From positions 1 to 64,000 of the forward strand of contig CAIVHG010000035.1 in NCBI GenBank assembly GCA_903905655.1: a stretch of DNA of 64,000 nt. The letters are read 5' to 3'. The notes beneath the pieces are model-generated. The model was given only the letters and a program-made list of their open reading frames with translations. It ran no database searches and had not been told where the DNA came from. Source of the stretch: an uncultured beta proteobacterium (GTDB lineage Bacteria; Pseudomonadota; Gammaproteobacteria; Burkholderiales; SG8-41). The position numbers were made by a program, and so were the translations under genes. Within the stretch, counting starts at the first letter, position 1. Each line of letters begins with the position of its first letter. This document shows positions 1 through 8,746 of the stretch, in pieces.

Positions 1-23
1 CCCTGCCGGGCGCACAAAAAGAA

Positions 24-53
24 CGCCCCTGGGGGTCAAGTTCCCCAGGGGCG
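24..53 (-). terminator. Rho-independent-type hairpin, minus-strand orientation
   Basis: Perfect stem CGCCCCTGGGG (24-34) / CCCCAGGGGCG (43-53) with an 8-nt loop; read on the minus strand it is followed by TTCTTTTT. Confidence 0.7.
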
Positions 54-201
54 AAAAAACAAGCCCGTCGGGCACGGACTTGAGGAGAACACCATGGCAA
101 GTGAGAGAGGGGACCCTAGTACTTTGTGTTGCTCCTAGCGCATTTATAAACGATGAATATTACAACGCGGTGACTGTGCCCACCGCGCAGGGGTCTCCGC
201 A

Positions 202-543
202 CTAGGCGGCCTCTAGTTCAGGCACGCAGGCTGCAATTTGAGCGCTGACCCGCACCTGCTCGCTCTGCACACGGTCGCGGAGGCGGCACAAAGCGATGTC
301 AAAAACGTATATCGCTTTGCCCAAATCCGCCATCCTCGACCGATCCGAAACTTCTCCAGCCGCAGCCAAGAGGGAAACGAGCTTTTCAAAGCACGAGATT
401 ACGTCCGTCAATCCTTTCACCGGGAAAATCAGCAGCTGGTGCGGAATACTTCGCGAACATTGCAGTGCTTCTATATAAGCGTTCAACAAAAAACAGATGA
501 CGTACTCCGAATCGGACCTTCGTATCGCGTCGACGAATTCCAT
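202..543 (-). CDS. Small conserved-hypothetical-type protein
   Basis: Open frame; probable start at MEFVDAIRRSDSEYVICFLLNAY; lies upstream of the minus-strand hairpin at 24-53. Confidence 0.5.
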   Translation of the reverse strand: MEFVDAIRRSDSEYVICFLLNAYIEALQCSRSIPHQLLIFPVKGLTDVISCFEKLVSLLAAAGEVSDRSRMADLGKAIYVFDIALCRLRDRVQSEQVRVSAQIAACVPELEAA

Positions 544-681
544 CGATATTACTCCCCCGTTAGATGCAACACATGACATCATGAATCGATCATCTCCTGC
601 CGCCCGAAGCTTAACCGTTCTATGTTGCGCATAGATGAATGAACGAGTCGTGGAAATTACCAGGAACTCTGCGGTAGCTGA

Positions 682-903
682 AACAACTCGTCACAGATTC
701 GCTATCATGAGAGGCGCTCCCATCTGGCCGGCACGCCCACTTGGAGCGTCTATCCCGAGGGACGCACCGGTTGCAACCGGCAAGCGGTCGATATCCGTCT
801 TGACTATAGCTTTACGACCAAAGACCTGAGAGTCCATTCCTGCAAGGTGGAGGATTCGAAAGCCTCCGATCACCTGCCGGTGTCTGTGCTGATTGAAATA
901 TAA
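682..903 (+). pseudogene. C-terminal remnant of an endonuclease/exonuclease/phosphatase (EEP) family protein
   Basis: Frame starting after TGA at 679 reads ...RYHERRSHLAGTPTWSVYPEGRTGCNRQAVDIRLDYSFTTKDLRVHSCKVEDSKASDHLPVSVLIEI*, resembling the EEP C-terminal RxDY...SDHLPV signature. No start codon or N-terminal domain in frame. Confidence 0.55.
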
Positions 904-998
904 CGCGGTTAGCAGGTCACACACTTAGCCCTGTAGTTTGCACGAAAATCCCGCACTCGCAGGTACGCCGCCAGCACGGAATTCTTTTCAAGACGCGA

Positions 999-2108
999 TC
1001 AAAACTTAACCTGAGCCCAGACGCCGATCTCGTCATACTTGCCCTGCATCGGCGCCGTCGCGCTGCCGATGGTGCCGCTGCTCGCGGTAGACAGTGCACC
1101 GCCAGTGACATCTTCGTGCTTGTAAACAAGAGCGACGTCGACGTTGGCGCGCACGTGATACGCGAGGCCGAGGTTGTAATACTTGTCCTTGTAGTTCGGA
1201 TTCAGATCCTTGCTCGGAGAGACATTGTCGTAACGTGCAAACAGGCTGGTCTTGTCGGTAATGTTATAAGAAAGCCATGTCGATGAACCGGTCGACGAGT
1301 CCGTCGGAGCGAGCAACACCTGCGTCCAGTTGGTGGTCCTGAAATATTCGACACCGAACCGCACCACCGGATCGACGTAGGCAATTACTGCATCATAGCG
1401 CTGCGCTGTATGCTGCGACGTGACGCCTTGTGTCACTTTACCCAGCTTCCCATTGTAAAGGCCTGCCGCCAGGGTCACGCCTTTCATTGGCATGTACGCG
1501 ATGCGCCCTTCAAAGTCCACACTCTTCGAGCGCGAAGGATTCTTATAGCCGTTGCCGTTTACTGCGGATACTGCGTATGTCACCATCCCGTCGGATGTGC
1601 CGCCACCCGCATGCATGCCCCAGTCGGCTGAAGTACCGAACTTGGTGCGGTCGGCCACGGTGTTTTCAACGAACCGGTACCCGTAGAGCCCCTCGACAAA
1701 CGGGATCCACGGCATGTCAGCCGCACCGGCGCGCGCAATGAAGGCATCGGAGACTTTGGCCTGCACATATGCCTTCTTGACCAGGACCTGCGTCTGGCTG
1801 TCGGCGGCGACATAGTTGAAGTCGGTGGTGAGATTAGCAGTCCACATGCTGTCGAACACATGGTCCAGTGTCAGATAAAAACGCTTCACATCTATGCCGG
1901 TTCCGCTCGGAGTGACCCCGTTTCCATTGGTCGTTTGATCGATGTTGGTGAAGTCAAAATATGCAGTGCCGCCAACCTTCGTCGATTCTGAAATGTCAAC
2001 TGCGTATGCCGCCTTCGCAGTGACGCCCCAGGCGAACGCCATCATGGCAAGCGCGACACATTTCCGCATGATCTGATTCTTCGTTGTCTTTCCGGCACAA
2101 ATTTTCAT
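999..2108 (-). CDS. Outer-membrane porin (phosphate-selective porin O/P-like)
   Basis: Signal peptide, beta-barrel-like repeats, C-terminal ...GVWAQVKF; start placed at MKICAGKTTKNQ because AGGAG precedes it and a promoter-like element lies inside the longer ORF. Confidence 0.75.
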   Translation of the reverse strand: MKICAGKTTKNQIMRKCVALAMMAFAWGVTAKAAYAVDISESTKVGGTAYFDFTNIDQTTNGNGVTPSGTGIDVKRFYLTLDHVFDSMWTANLTTDFNYVAADSQTQVLVKKAYVQAKVSDAFIARAGAADMPWIPFVEGLYGYRFVENTVADRTKFGTSADWGMHAGGGTSDGMVTYAVSAVNGNGYKNPSRSKSVDFEGRIAYMPMKGVTLAAGLYNGKLGKVTQGVTSQHTAQRYDAVIAYVDPVVRFGVEYFRTTNWTQVLLAPTDSSTGSSTWLSYNITDKTSLFARYDNVSPSKDLNPNYKDKYYNLGLAYHVRANVDVALVYKHEDVTGGALSTASSGTIGSATAPMQGKYDEIGVWAQVKF

Positions 2109-2223
2109 AACGCTCCTGTTGATGTCGTATAAAGATAATTGCACTGCCTGCCATAGATAGTTCAGTGCGGTTGTGGAGCGCAGCACTGAGCTGCGCCTCG
2201 GTGTAGGAGTATGGTTAACCAAC

Positions 2224-2241
2224 ATGACAGAATCATTACTG
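2224..2241 (-). promoter_or_regulatory. Candidate PhoB box upstream of the porin gene
   Basis: Minus strand CAGTAAT-GATT-CTGTCAT (5/7 and 7/7 to CTGTCAT), then a 10-nt spacer and CATACT as a -10. Confidence 0.5.
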
Positions 2242-2334
2242 TATTGCGACTGCAATACAGTTGAAGTACGTACGGAAAATCCCTAATGCGGATGTGTCGC
2301 CGCCGCGCAGATGACTCTGCTTGCTCGCTGTAGA

Positions 2335-2366
2335 GCATCGTTCATCAAACTCTCGATGAACGATGC
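2335..2366. repeat. Intercistronic inverted repeat
   Basis: GCATCGTTCATC (2335-2346) / GATGAACGATGC (2355-2366), perfect 12-bp stem, 8-nt loop, no T tract. Confidence 0.7.
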
Positions 2367-2381
2367 CCGCATTAACTTTTC

Positions 2382-3458
2382 TTAAGGCTTTACCGCATCC
2401 AAGTTGCTCTTGACGATCATCGGATGAATGACAAAGAGTTCAGGCTGCCGGGGATCCACGCTCACCTTCACCCAATGGACGTTGGGGCTGCCGAAAGTTT
2501 CCAGCCGCGTAAAATTGGGCACGAGTTCGCTCTGCTTCACCAGCGGCTTGTCGACCTTGAAGAAGTGCGTGTCACCATGAACGAACAACACCTGGCCTGC
2601 GTATGCCCGCGTTTCCCTGACCAGGATCGCCAGAAAATTGGAGTACCCGTCACCGGCAGGGTCCTTGCGTTCGTCCAGTTCTTCAGTCTCCGGGATATCG
2701 AACCTGGGGTCGGCCTGAACGACGATCACCATGCCTTTGGCTTTTTGCTGCTTGGCGAGCGCGAACGCTTCCATTGTCCAAGCGATGTTGGCGGCATCGC
2801 GCTCAACGTATTCTGCGTTCGTCGCCTTGCACTGATCGAGGGTGCGTGCGCTCTTGTCCGCACACTCCTTGTCGCTGTTTACTTTGTTGTTGTTCGATCC
2901 TGGCACGTTGAGCCCCACGAACACGATGCCCTTGTGCATGAATCGCGTATTCTCCACATACCTCTCTCCGAGCTTGCCCTGATGCTCGAGCGGCATCCGG
3001 CTTATGCCGAAACTGCGCGAGTCGGCGTACATGATTTTGCGCACATAAGCGAGGCGCTCGAGGCTGTCATAACCACCGTTGTTGAGGCGATGGCAGTCGG
3101 TCCACTCGTTGTCTCCGGGCACGTAGACGGCCGGCTTGCGCAGCGTGTTGAACATCTGCACGGCATTCGCATAGACATCGTCGGTGCACTTTGAGCTGCC
3201 GTCCTTGATATCGCCGTCGTAGATGGAGAAAGCGATGTCGGATGCGTTCATGTCGGCGATGACACGCGGAATTTTAGGGCCGTCGTTCGCCTTTGCGTAG
3301 GGCATGTCCCCCCACAGGCCGAAGTTGAACTGCTGCGCGCTGGCGGTGGCTGCCATGCCGATACCCGCGAGCACGGCGCAGGCGTAACCGCACCGGAGCA
3401 AGGCCGCGTAAAATTTTCGCGGGCGGACAGTAGCGACGAAATGGGATAGCGATTTCAT
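2382..3458 (-). CDS. Secreted metallophosphoesterase (calcineurin-like)
   Basis: Signal peptide; motifs GDMPY, YDGDIKDG, PGDNEW, HGDTHFF. Confidence 0.75.
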   Translation of the reverse strand: MKSLSHFVATVRPRKFYAALLRCGYACAVLAGIGMAATASAQQFNFGLWGDMPYAKANDGPKIPRVIADMNASDIAFSIYDGDIKDGSSKCTDDVYANAVQMFNTLRKPAVYVPGDNEWTDCHRLNNGGYDSLERLAYVRKIMYADSRSFGISRMPLEHQGKLGERYVENTRFMHKGIVFVGLNVPGSNNNKVNSDKECADKSARTLDQCKATNAEYVERDAANIAWTMEAFALAKQQKAKGMVIVVQADPRFDIPETEELDERKDPAGDGYSNFLAILVRETRAYAGQVLFVHGDTHFFKVDKPLVKQSELVPNFTRLETFGSPNVHWVKVSVDPRQPELFVIHPMIVKSNLDAVKP

Positions 3459-3532
3459 GGGAAAACTCCTATGCGTGTTAATTTTTCGGAGGGCACCAGC
3501 CTAGCCGTGCTGGATTACGGATTTGTGAAAGC

Positions 3533-4228
3533 TCAGCGCGAGGCGGTGAGTTCGAACACGACGGTCACCTGATAGACCTGGTCCCTGCCCTTCAGCGACT
3601 CCGGCGCCTGCGGGTATGCTGCAGTCTCGACCGCAGCGATTGCAGCGCGGTCGATAAGGCCGGCGCCGCTGGTCTGGATGATCCTCATCTGGCTCGCGAC
3701 GCCATCGCGAAAATTGAACTCCACCCGCGCCCGCCCCCGAAACCCGCTGATGCGCGCGGCCGGCGGATAGGACACGGCCGCCTGGATTGCCGCCCTCACC
3801 CTTGCCGCGAACTCGGCTTCCCTGTCGGCGCGCAGATTTGCACTGGGCGGAGGTGGCGGCGCCACCGGCGCGGGTGGTTCGGCAATCGGCGAGTCGTTGG
3901 CAACGATCGGTGCAGGTTCAGGCCGCTGCACCGGTGGCGTGGGCGGCGCCGGCACCGGTGCAGCGGCGACTACTTTCGCGACCGCCTTCGGCGGTGGCAG
4001 CGGCTGCACCTTGGGTTGGAGCTTGGGCAGGCTCTTGGGAGTATCAGACTGCGTCTGGTCCAGTGAGATCTCGACGACCGGCATCTCGGGTGCTGCCTTT
4101 GTGGACGCGTTGATGATCAGCGCTGCCGCCGCCGATACGAAGAGCGCTTCAATCGCGATCGCGCACAGCAGCGTGCGGCCGAACGACAACGTCCGCACTG
4201 GTGCGCGCACTGCGCGCTCAGTCCGCAT
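3533..4228 (-). CDS. tonB: TonB-family energy transducer
   Basis: N-terminal TM, Pro-rich linker, C-terminal YPPAARISGFRGRARVEFNF...; adjacent to exbD/exbB. Confidence 0.85.
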   Translation of the reverse strand: MRTERAVRAPVRTLSFGRTLLCAIAIEALFVSAAAALIINASTKAAPEMPVVEISLDQTQSDTPKSLPKLQPKVQPLPPPKAVAKVVAAAPVPAPPTPPVQRPEPAPIVANDSPIAEPPAPVAPPPPPSANLRADREAEFAARVRAAIQAAVSYPPAARISGFRGRARVEFNFRDGVASQMRIIQTSGAGLIDRAAIAAVETAAYPQAPESLKGRDQVYQVTVVFELTASR

Positions 4229-4616
4229 TGCGTGTCGCTAGTCCGATCTGGCTGATGCCGCTCTCGCGGCATGCATCCATGACGCGGGTCAGCTGCTGCA
4301 GGGACGCCGTCGCGGATCCGGCGATGGTGACCACGGTCTTGCCTGTTCCTGCAGCCAGATCGCGGAGCTTGGCGCGCAGTTCTTCCAGGCTGATGACAAT
4401 GCGGTCTACCATCAGGCTGCCGTCCTCATGAATCTCGATCATCACTTTGGTGGGCGGCAACGCCTGGCTGGTGCTGCTCGCCGGCAATTGGCCGATCAGA
4501 CCGCTGGTGGGGATCATGTTCATCGCCATCATGATAAAAAACACCAGCAGGAATAGCATGATGTCGATCATCGGCACGATCTCGATGCGCGGCTTTTTCA
4601 CTTCGAAATAGCGCAC
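4218..4616 (-). CDS. exbD: Biopolymer transport protein ExbD/TolR
   Basis: PRIEIVPMIDIMLFLLVFFIM signature. Confidence 0.9.
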   Translation of the reverse strand: MRYFEVKKPRIEIVPMIDIMLFLLVFFIMMAMNMIPTSGLIGQLPASSTSQALPPTKVMIEIHEDGSLMVDRIVISLEELRAKLRDLAAGTGKTVVTIAGSATASLQQLTRVMDACRESGISQIGLATRNAD

Positions 4617-4619
4617 CGC

Positions 4620-5291
4620 TCAACTCCCAGTGCGGGCAAGCGCGATCGGAGCGTGCTGCGGCGGTGCATCGGCCCCGGATTGGGCGTAGCGATTGATCAG
4701 CATCTGCTTCAGTGTTTCCAGTTGATGCACCAGCAGGCGCACCCGGTTGTTCAGGCTGTTGAGGAACACCATGCCGACCATCGCGATCAACAGGCCGCAG
4801 GCCGTAGCGATCAGCGCCTCCGCCACGCCGCCGGTGACCTGGGTGGGAACCGAGCCCCCCTGTCCGAGGCCGGCGAAGGCGTTGAACATGCCGACGATGG
4901 TGCCGAACAGCCCCAGCAGAGGCGCCAGCGTCACCGCTGTGTCGAGCATCCACATGTAACGGTCGAGCAGCGGGATCTCGTGCATGATCGCTTCCTCCAG
5001 CCGGTCCGCCAGCACCTGCCGGTCATTGATCTCGGGATGTGCAATCGTCACCCCGAGCAGGGCCGCGTGCGGCAGGTGCCCAGCGTGATCGATTTCGGCC
5101 TGCAGCAGGTCGAAGCGCAAACGCGGCAGATCCGCCACCCTTTCATTGACGGCACGACCGCCCGCCATGACGCGATACAGGAACCAGCCGCGCTCCACGA
5201 TCACCGCCAGGGCGACCAGCAACAGCAACGCCATCAGGTAGAGGGTGCCGCCGGACGAAGCCGCGATCACGGACAAGTATTGTAAGCTCAT
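4620..5291 (-). CDS. exbB: MotA/TolQ/ExbB proton channel protein
   Basis: APLLGLFGTIVGMFNAF and GVAEALIATACGLLIAM motifs. Confidence 0.9.
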   Translation of the reverse strand: MSLQYLSVIAASSGGTLYLMALLLLVALAVIVERGWFLYRVMAGGRAVNERVADLPRLRFDLLQAEIDHAGHLPHAALLGVTIAHPEINDRQVLADRLEEAIMHEIPLLDRYMWMLDTAVTLAPLLGLFGTIVGMFNAFAGLGQGGSVPTQVTGGVAEALIATACGLLIAMVGMVFLNSLNNRVRLLVHQLETLKQMLINRYAQSGADAPPQHAPIALARTGS

Positions 5292-5357
5292 GTCATGCCT
5301 CTTGTGCCGTAGCTTGCAGAATAGGCAGGCCGCGCCCGCGGCCCGCCATTGTCAATC

Positions 5358-7625
5358 TCAAAACTCCGCCAGAAACGTGGCCATCATGCTGCGCGGCGGC
5401 TGCCAGGAGAAGGTGTCCCCGGCATTAGGCTGTCCGTATGCCGCGCTACCCGCGGTCTTGTTGACGGCGCTGACGGCGATGATGTCCTCGTGGTTGAAGA
5501 GATTGAACACATTGAGTTGCAGCTTAACGTTCTTTGCCCCCCAACCCAGGTTGGTGAAGCGGTAGGCGACGCTAAAATCGGCCGACGAATACGCGGCCAG
5601 CGGGTAGCCCTGATCGTCGAGCACGTACGTGCTGCCGACCCGCTTTTGCACCAGCGAACCGCTCCAGGGACCGGATTTGTAGAGCACCCCCACCGCAGTC
5701 GTATTGTCGGGCACGCCCGCAATCTGCAGCCCGCTCGCCTTCGAGGCGGCGCGGTTCAGCGAACCGTTTGCATAGAGCGAGATTCCGTTGCCGAAGGCGT
5801 AAGTCAATTGCGCTTCGACGCCCTTGTAGACCACGCCACCCTGGTTGTAGAACACAGGCTGAGAAGAACTACTCCCGGGGACCGTAGCGATCTTGTTGTC
5901 GAAATCGATGTAGTAAAGATCCGCGTCGAATGCAATCTTGTCGGACTGATGCACCACGCCCCACTGGTAATTAGTCGAAGTCTGCGGGGAAACCGACGAT
6001 GCATCCGCGTTGGAGCTCTGATAGCTGCTGATATCGGGCACCAGCATGCCCTTCGCGTACTGCATATAGGTCGACCACACGGGGCTGATGCGGTAATTGG
6101 CCGCCAGGAACGGCAGGGTTGCGCTGAAATCCTTGGAGATGTTCTGCGGGATGCGCGCCGTCTGGTTGACGCTCGCGTCGATCGTCAGATTCCAGTGCAT
6201 GTATTTGAGGCCCGGCGTCACTTTCAGAGCAGGAGTGACATTCCATTCGTACTCGATGAATGGCTGGTACTGGGTCCAGCCCGATTTCTGCTCGTATTTG
6301 ACGTTGTTGATGCTGGCATTGACGCCGGGAACGGCCGCCTGGTCATAGTTAGGCTGGTTGTTGAACAGGTTGTAATCGTAGAAGGCACGGTGAGTGAAGT
6401 TCTTCTCGACCCACGCGCCGAAGCGCACCAGGCCAGATTCGGTTTTCCGCGACGTCTTGAAGATGTCGCCCCACACCGCGTATTCATTGTTCTTGGTGCC
6501 GCCGGGCATTTGTCCAGTGACGGTAGCGCCGTTCGCAATCTTCACCGATCCGGTGCCGGTCGTGAGATCCGTCGCAGTCGTGGTGAGCGTGTTGTTGGTG
6601 TAGTTGTAGTAATAGGCGTTGTTGTCGATCCCCCATCCCGAGCCCAGGTCGCTCTGAAAACGCACGTAGTTCATCGCAGTGGACTTGGTGGCCTTGTTGT
6701 AGCCAAAATAATTGGCCTTCGTCGGGTCGATGCCCAGCGCGTAATTCTTGCCGAGCGCCTGCGCCTGAGCGAGCGTAATGCCCTTCTCGTTGTCGTTCTG
6801 CTGATACCAGTTATGGTTGATATTGAGGTTCGCCGTGATCAGCGAGCGATCGCCGACCGGCTTCTCGAACTTGAGCATCAGGTTCTGGCCCTGGATTTTG
6901 CTGTAGGTCCGATAGCCATCGCTGGTGATCTGCTGCGCGTTGATCGCCAGCGCCGCATCCCCGTAATTCTGCAGCGTGCCGGAGTCGTAGCGCGCTCCCA
7001 TCAGCTTGGTATTCCAGCTGCCGTAGGAGAAGGTCGGCGCGAAGGTTCTTTCGCGCGCCAGATCGCGCGAAAACAGGCCAATGGTTCCCCCGAAGGTCGC
7101 GGCGCCGAAATTGCTGGCCTGTCCTGGGCCGCGCTCGATTTCGACGCGGCCGATCACCGCAGCGGGAAAGTAGGCAGTGGAATGGTGCGTTGGGCCGTTG
7201 GTATCGCCAAACGGAATACCGTCGAACGTAATGTTGAATTCGCCGTCCTTGAAGCCGCGCAGCCCGTTCTTGGTTTCGCCGAGCCCCGGCCCGTTGGGAG
7301 AGATCCCCAGCGTGACACTGGGCGCGATGACGGCAATGGTGGAATAATCGCCCACCGGCGATCTGGACTCCTCGATGAAGGAGCGATTGATGATCGATTT
7401 CGGCTGAGTCGCTTCCAGGGTAGTCTGCGTGGGCGCCGCCGCAGCCGCCCGCGAGGCCGCGGCTCCGGTTGCACTTTGATTTAAAGCTGCGCCTGTCGCG
7501 CTAGTCCCCACGGTACCGAGATCGATCGCGTCTGCGGCGAACGCCTGGCTGACTGCAATGCTCAAAACTGAGGCGACTGCGACGGAATAGCGAAACCGCA
7601 CCCGCGTTGCGACTGGCTTTTTCAA
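5358..7625 (-). CDS. TonB-dependent receptor
   Basis: Signal peptide, plug domain (GLRGFKDGEFNITFDGIPFGD), barrel, C-terminal ...RSMMATFLAEF. Confidence 0.9.
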   Translation of the reverse strand: MKKPVATRVRFRYSVAVASVLSIAVSQAFAADAIDLGTVGTSATGAALNQSATGAAASRAAAAAPTQTTLEATQPKSIINRSFIEESRSPVGDYSTIAVIAPSVTLGISPNGPGLGETKNGLRGFKDGEFNITFDGIPFGDTNGPTHHSTAYFPAAVIGRVEIERGPGQASNFGAATFGGTIGLFSRDLARERTFAPTFSYGSWNTKLMGARYDSGTLQNYGDAALAINAQQITSDGYRTYSKIQGQNLMLKFEKPVGDRSLITANLNINHNWYQQNDNEKGITLAQAQALGKNYALGIDPTKANYFGYNKATKSTAMNYVRFQSDLGSGWGIDNNAYYYNYTNNTLTTTATDLTTGTGSVKIANGATVTGQMPGGTKNNEYAVWGDIFKTSRKTESGLVRFGAWVEKNFTHRAFYDYNLFNNQPNYDQAAVPGVNASINNVKYEQKSGWTQYQPFIEYEWNVTPALKVTPGLKYMHWNLTIDASVNQTARIPQNISKDFSATLPFLAANYRISPVWSTYMQYAKGMLVPDISSYQSSNADASSVSPQTSTNYQWGVVHQSDKIAFDADLYYIDFDNKIATVPGSSSSQPVFYNQGGVVYKGVEAQLTYAFGNGISLYANGSLNRAASKASGLQIAGVPDNTTAVGVLYKSGPWSGSLVQKRVGSTYVLDDQGYPLAAYSSADFSVAYRFTNLGWGAKNVKLQLNVFNLFNHEDIIAVSAVNKTAGSAAYGQPNAGDTFSWQPPRSMMATFLAEF

Positions 7626-7674
7626 TGTTGCTCCCTGGAATGTTCTGGAAAGAGCAGTAATCTAGAGTTGCCGT

Positions 7675-7703
7675 GTTACAGGCAGGTGAACCTTTTGTGA
7701 AAA
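7675..7703 (-). promoter_or_regulatory. Candidate triple PhoB-box-like element upstream of the TonB-dependent receptor
   Basis: Minus strand TTTTCAC-AAAA-GGTTCAC-CTGC-CTGTAAC (7-mers at 11-bp period), then 10-nt spacer and TAGATT. Confidence 0.5.
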
Positions 7704-7895
7704 CATTCGGCTTGACGCGTGCGGCACGTTATGACATGTCGTCTGCAACAGAGGTAGCGCGAGCCACTCAGCGGACGTTCCGCACGACCGACAATGTGAA
7801 TTGGATTCTGGTACCATCCCCGCAATAAAGCGTACGAAGCTGTCATGCTAGAGTTTTATGTGCAACGGAATACCATCCCACTAGAGGAGCAGACG

Positions 7896-8534
7896 ATGGC
7901 TACACCCTACGGACTGACGGTGGCGGGGCTCGACTACTCAGGGGTCGCGGAAGACGAATTCGACGACTGGTACGACCTGGAGCACATCCCCGAGCGCCTG
8001 GTGATCAAGGGCGTGCTCGGCGCCGAGCGCTGGATCGGGGTGGAGAACCCGAAGCTCTCGATCGTCACCTACGACTTCGAGAGCCCCGAAGTCTCTCAAT
8101 CACCAGCCTATAGAGCGATCAGCGGGGAGCACATGACGGTGTGGTCCAAGCGCGTGGTCGCCAAATGCCAGCGCGTCTGCGGCTTCGATGCCATGCAGTT
8201 GCTGCCCGGGCAGCAGGCCGCGCCAGCCGGTGCGGGCGGCGCGCTGCTGGTCGGGCTCAATGTGCCCGAGGAAGCGGACGCCGAGTTCAACGCCTGGTGC
8301 AATGAAGAGCACATCCCGCGCCTCGCAACCGTCAAGGGCTGTCTGGCCGCGCGGCGCTTCAAGACGACCCGGGGCACGCAGCGCTATCTCAATCTCTACC
8401 ACTACACTTCGCCCGAGATCCCCACGTCAGCCGAGTGGAAGAAAGCGGGCGCCTCGCCGTGGCGGGATAAGATGGTCCCCTATTTCCGCGACCATTTGCG
8501 CTACATCCTGCGGCCTTATGTGCGGGCGCAATAA
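7896..8534 (+). CDS. EthD-like / dimeric alpha-beta barrel protein, internally duplicated
   Basis: Start MATPYGLTV preceded by AGGAG; two copies of a xEFxxWYxxEHIPxRL-type motif. Confidence 0.6.
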   Translation: MATPYGLTVAGLDYSGVAEDEFDDWYDLEHIPERLVIKGVLGAERWIGVENPKLSIVTYDFESPEVSQSPAYRAISGEHMTVWSKRVVAKCQRVCGFDAMQLLPGQQAAPAGAGGALLVGLNVPEEADAEFNAWCNEEHIPRLATVKGCLAARRFKTTRGTQRYLNLYHYTSPEIPTSAEWKKAGASPWRDKMVPYFRDHLRYILRPYVRAQ

Positions 8535-8583
8535 GCGGGCGCCTTAAAGCGTGCGGGCGCAATAGCCGCGCGCCTAAAAAAGC
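8520..8583 (+). repeat. Imperfect tandem duplication over the gene 3' end
   Basis: GTGCGGGCGCAATA at 8520-8533 and 8551-8564, similar flanking GCGGGCGCCTTAAAGC / CCGCGCGCCTAAAAAAGC. Confidence 0.75.
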
Positions 8584-8604
8584 GCGCGCAGCAGCCCTGC
8601 GCGA

Positions 8605-8622
8605 ATGTAACGGGAATGTAAC
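8605..8622 (+). promoter_or_regulatory. 11-bp direct repeat, weak PhoB-box candidate
   Basis: ATGTAAC-GGGA-ATGTAAC, each 7-mer 5/7 to CTGTCAC, 125 bp upstream of the DUF1800 start; no good -10. Confidence 0.25.
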
Positions 8623-8746
8623 AACGCATCGCCTGCATTGACCGTCGGCCGCGCCCGCTGCTAGCATTTGCCTGGTTCGTGAGATATGCGCAGCGGGGTA
8701 TGCGCCAACTTTGCGCCCGCCTTGGGGAGATCAAGAGCCATCAGCG

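Noticed and set aside
2109-2255. Upstream part of the porin ORF
   Set aside because: Contains the Pho-like promoter element and lacks homology-like sequence; the AGGAG-preceded ATG at 2108 opens a signal peptide.
5349-7484. 711-aa plus-strand ORF
   Set aside because: Lies antisense to a clear TonB-dependent receptor; His/Arg/Val-rich shadow of GC-rich coding sequence without signal or domain motifs.
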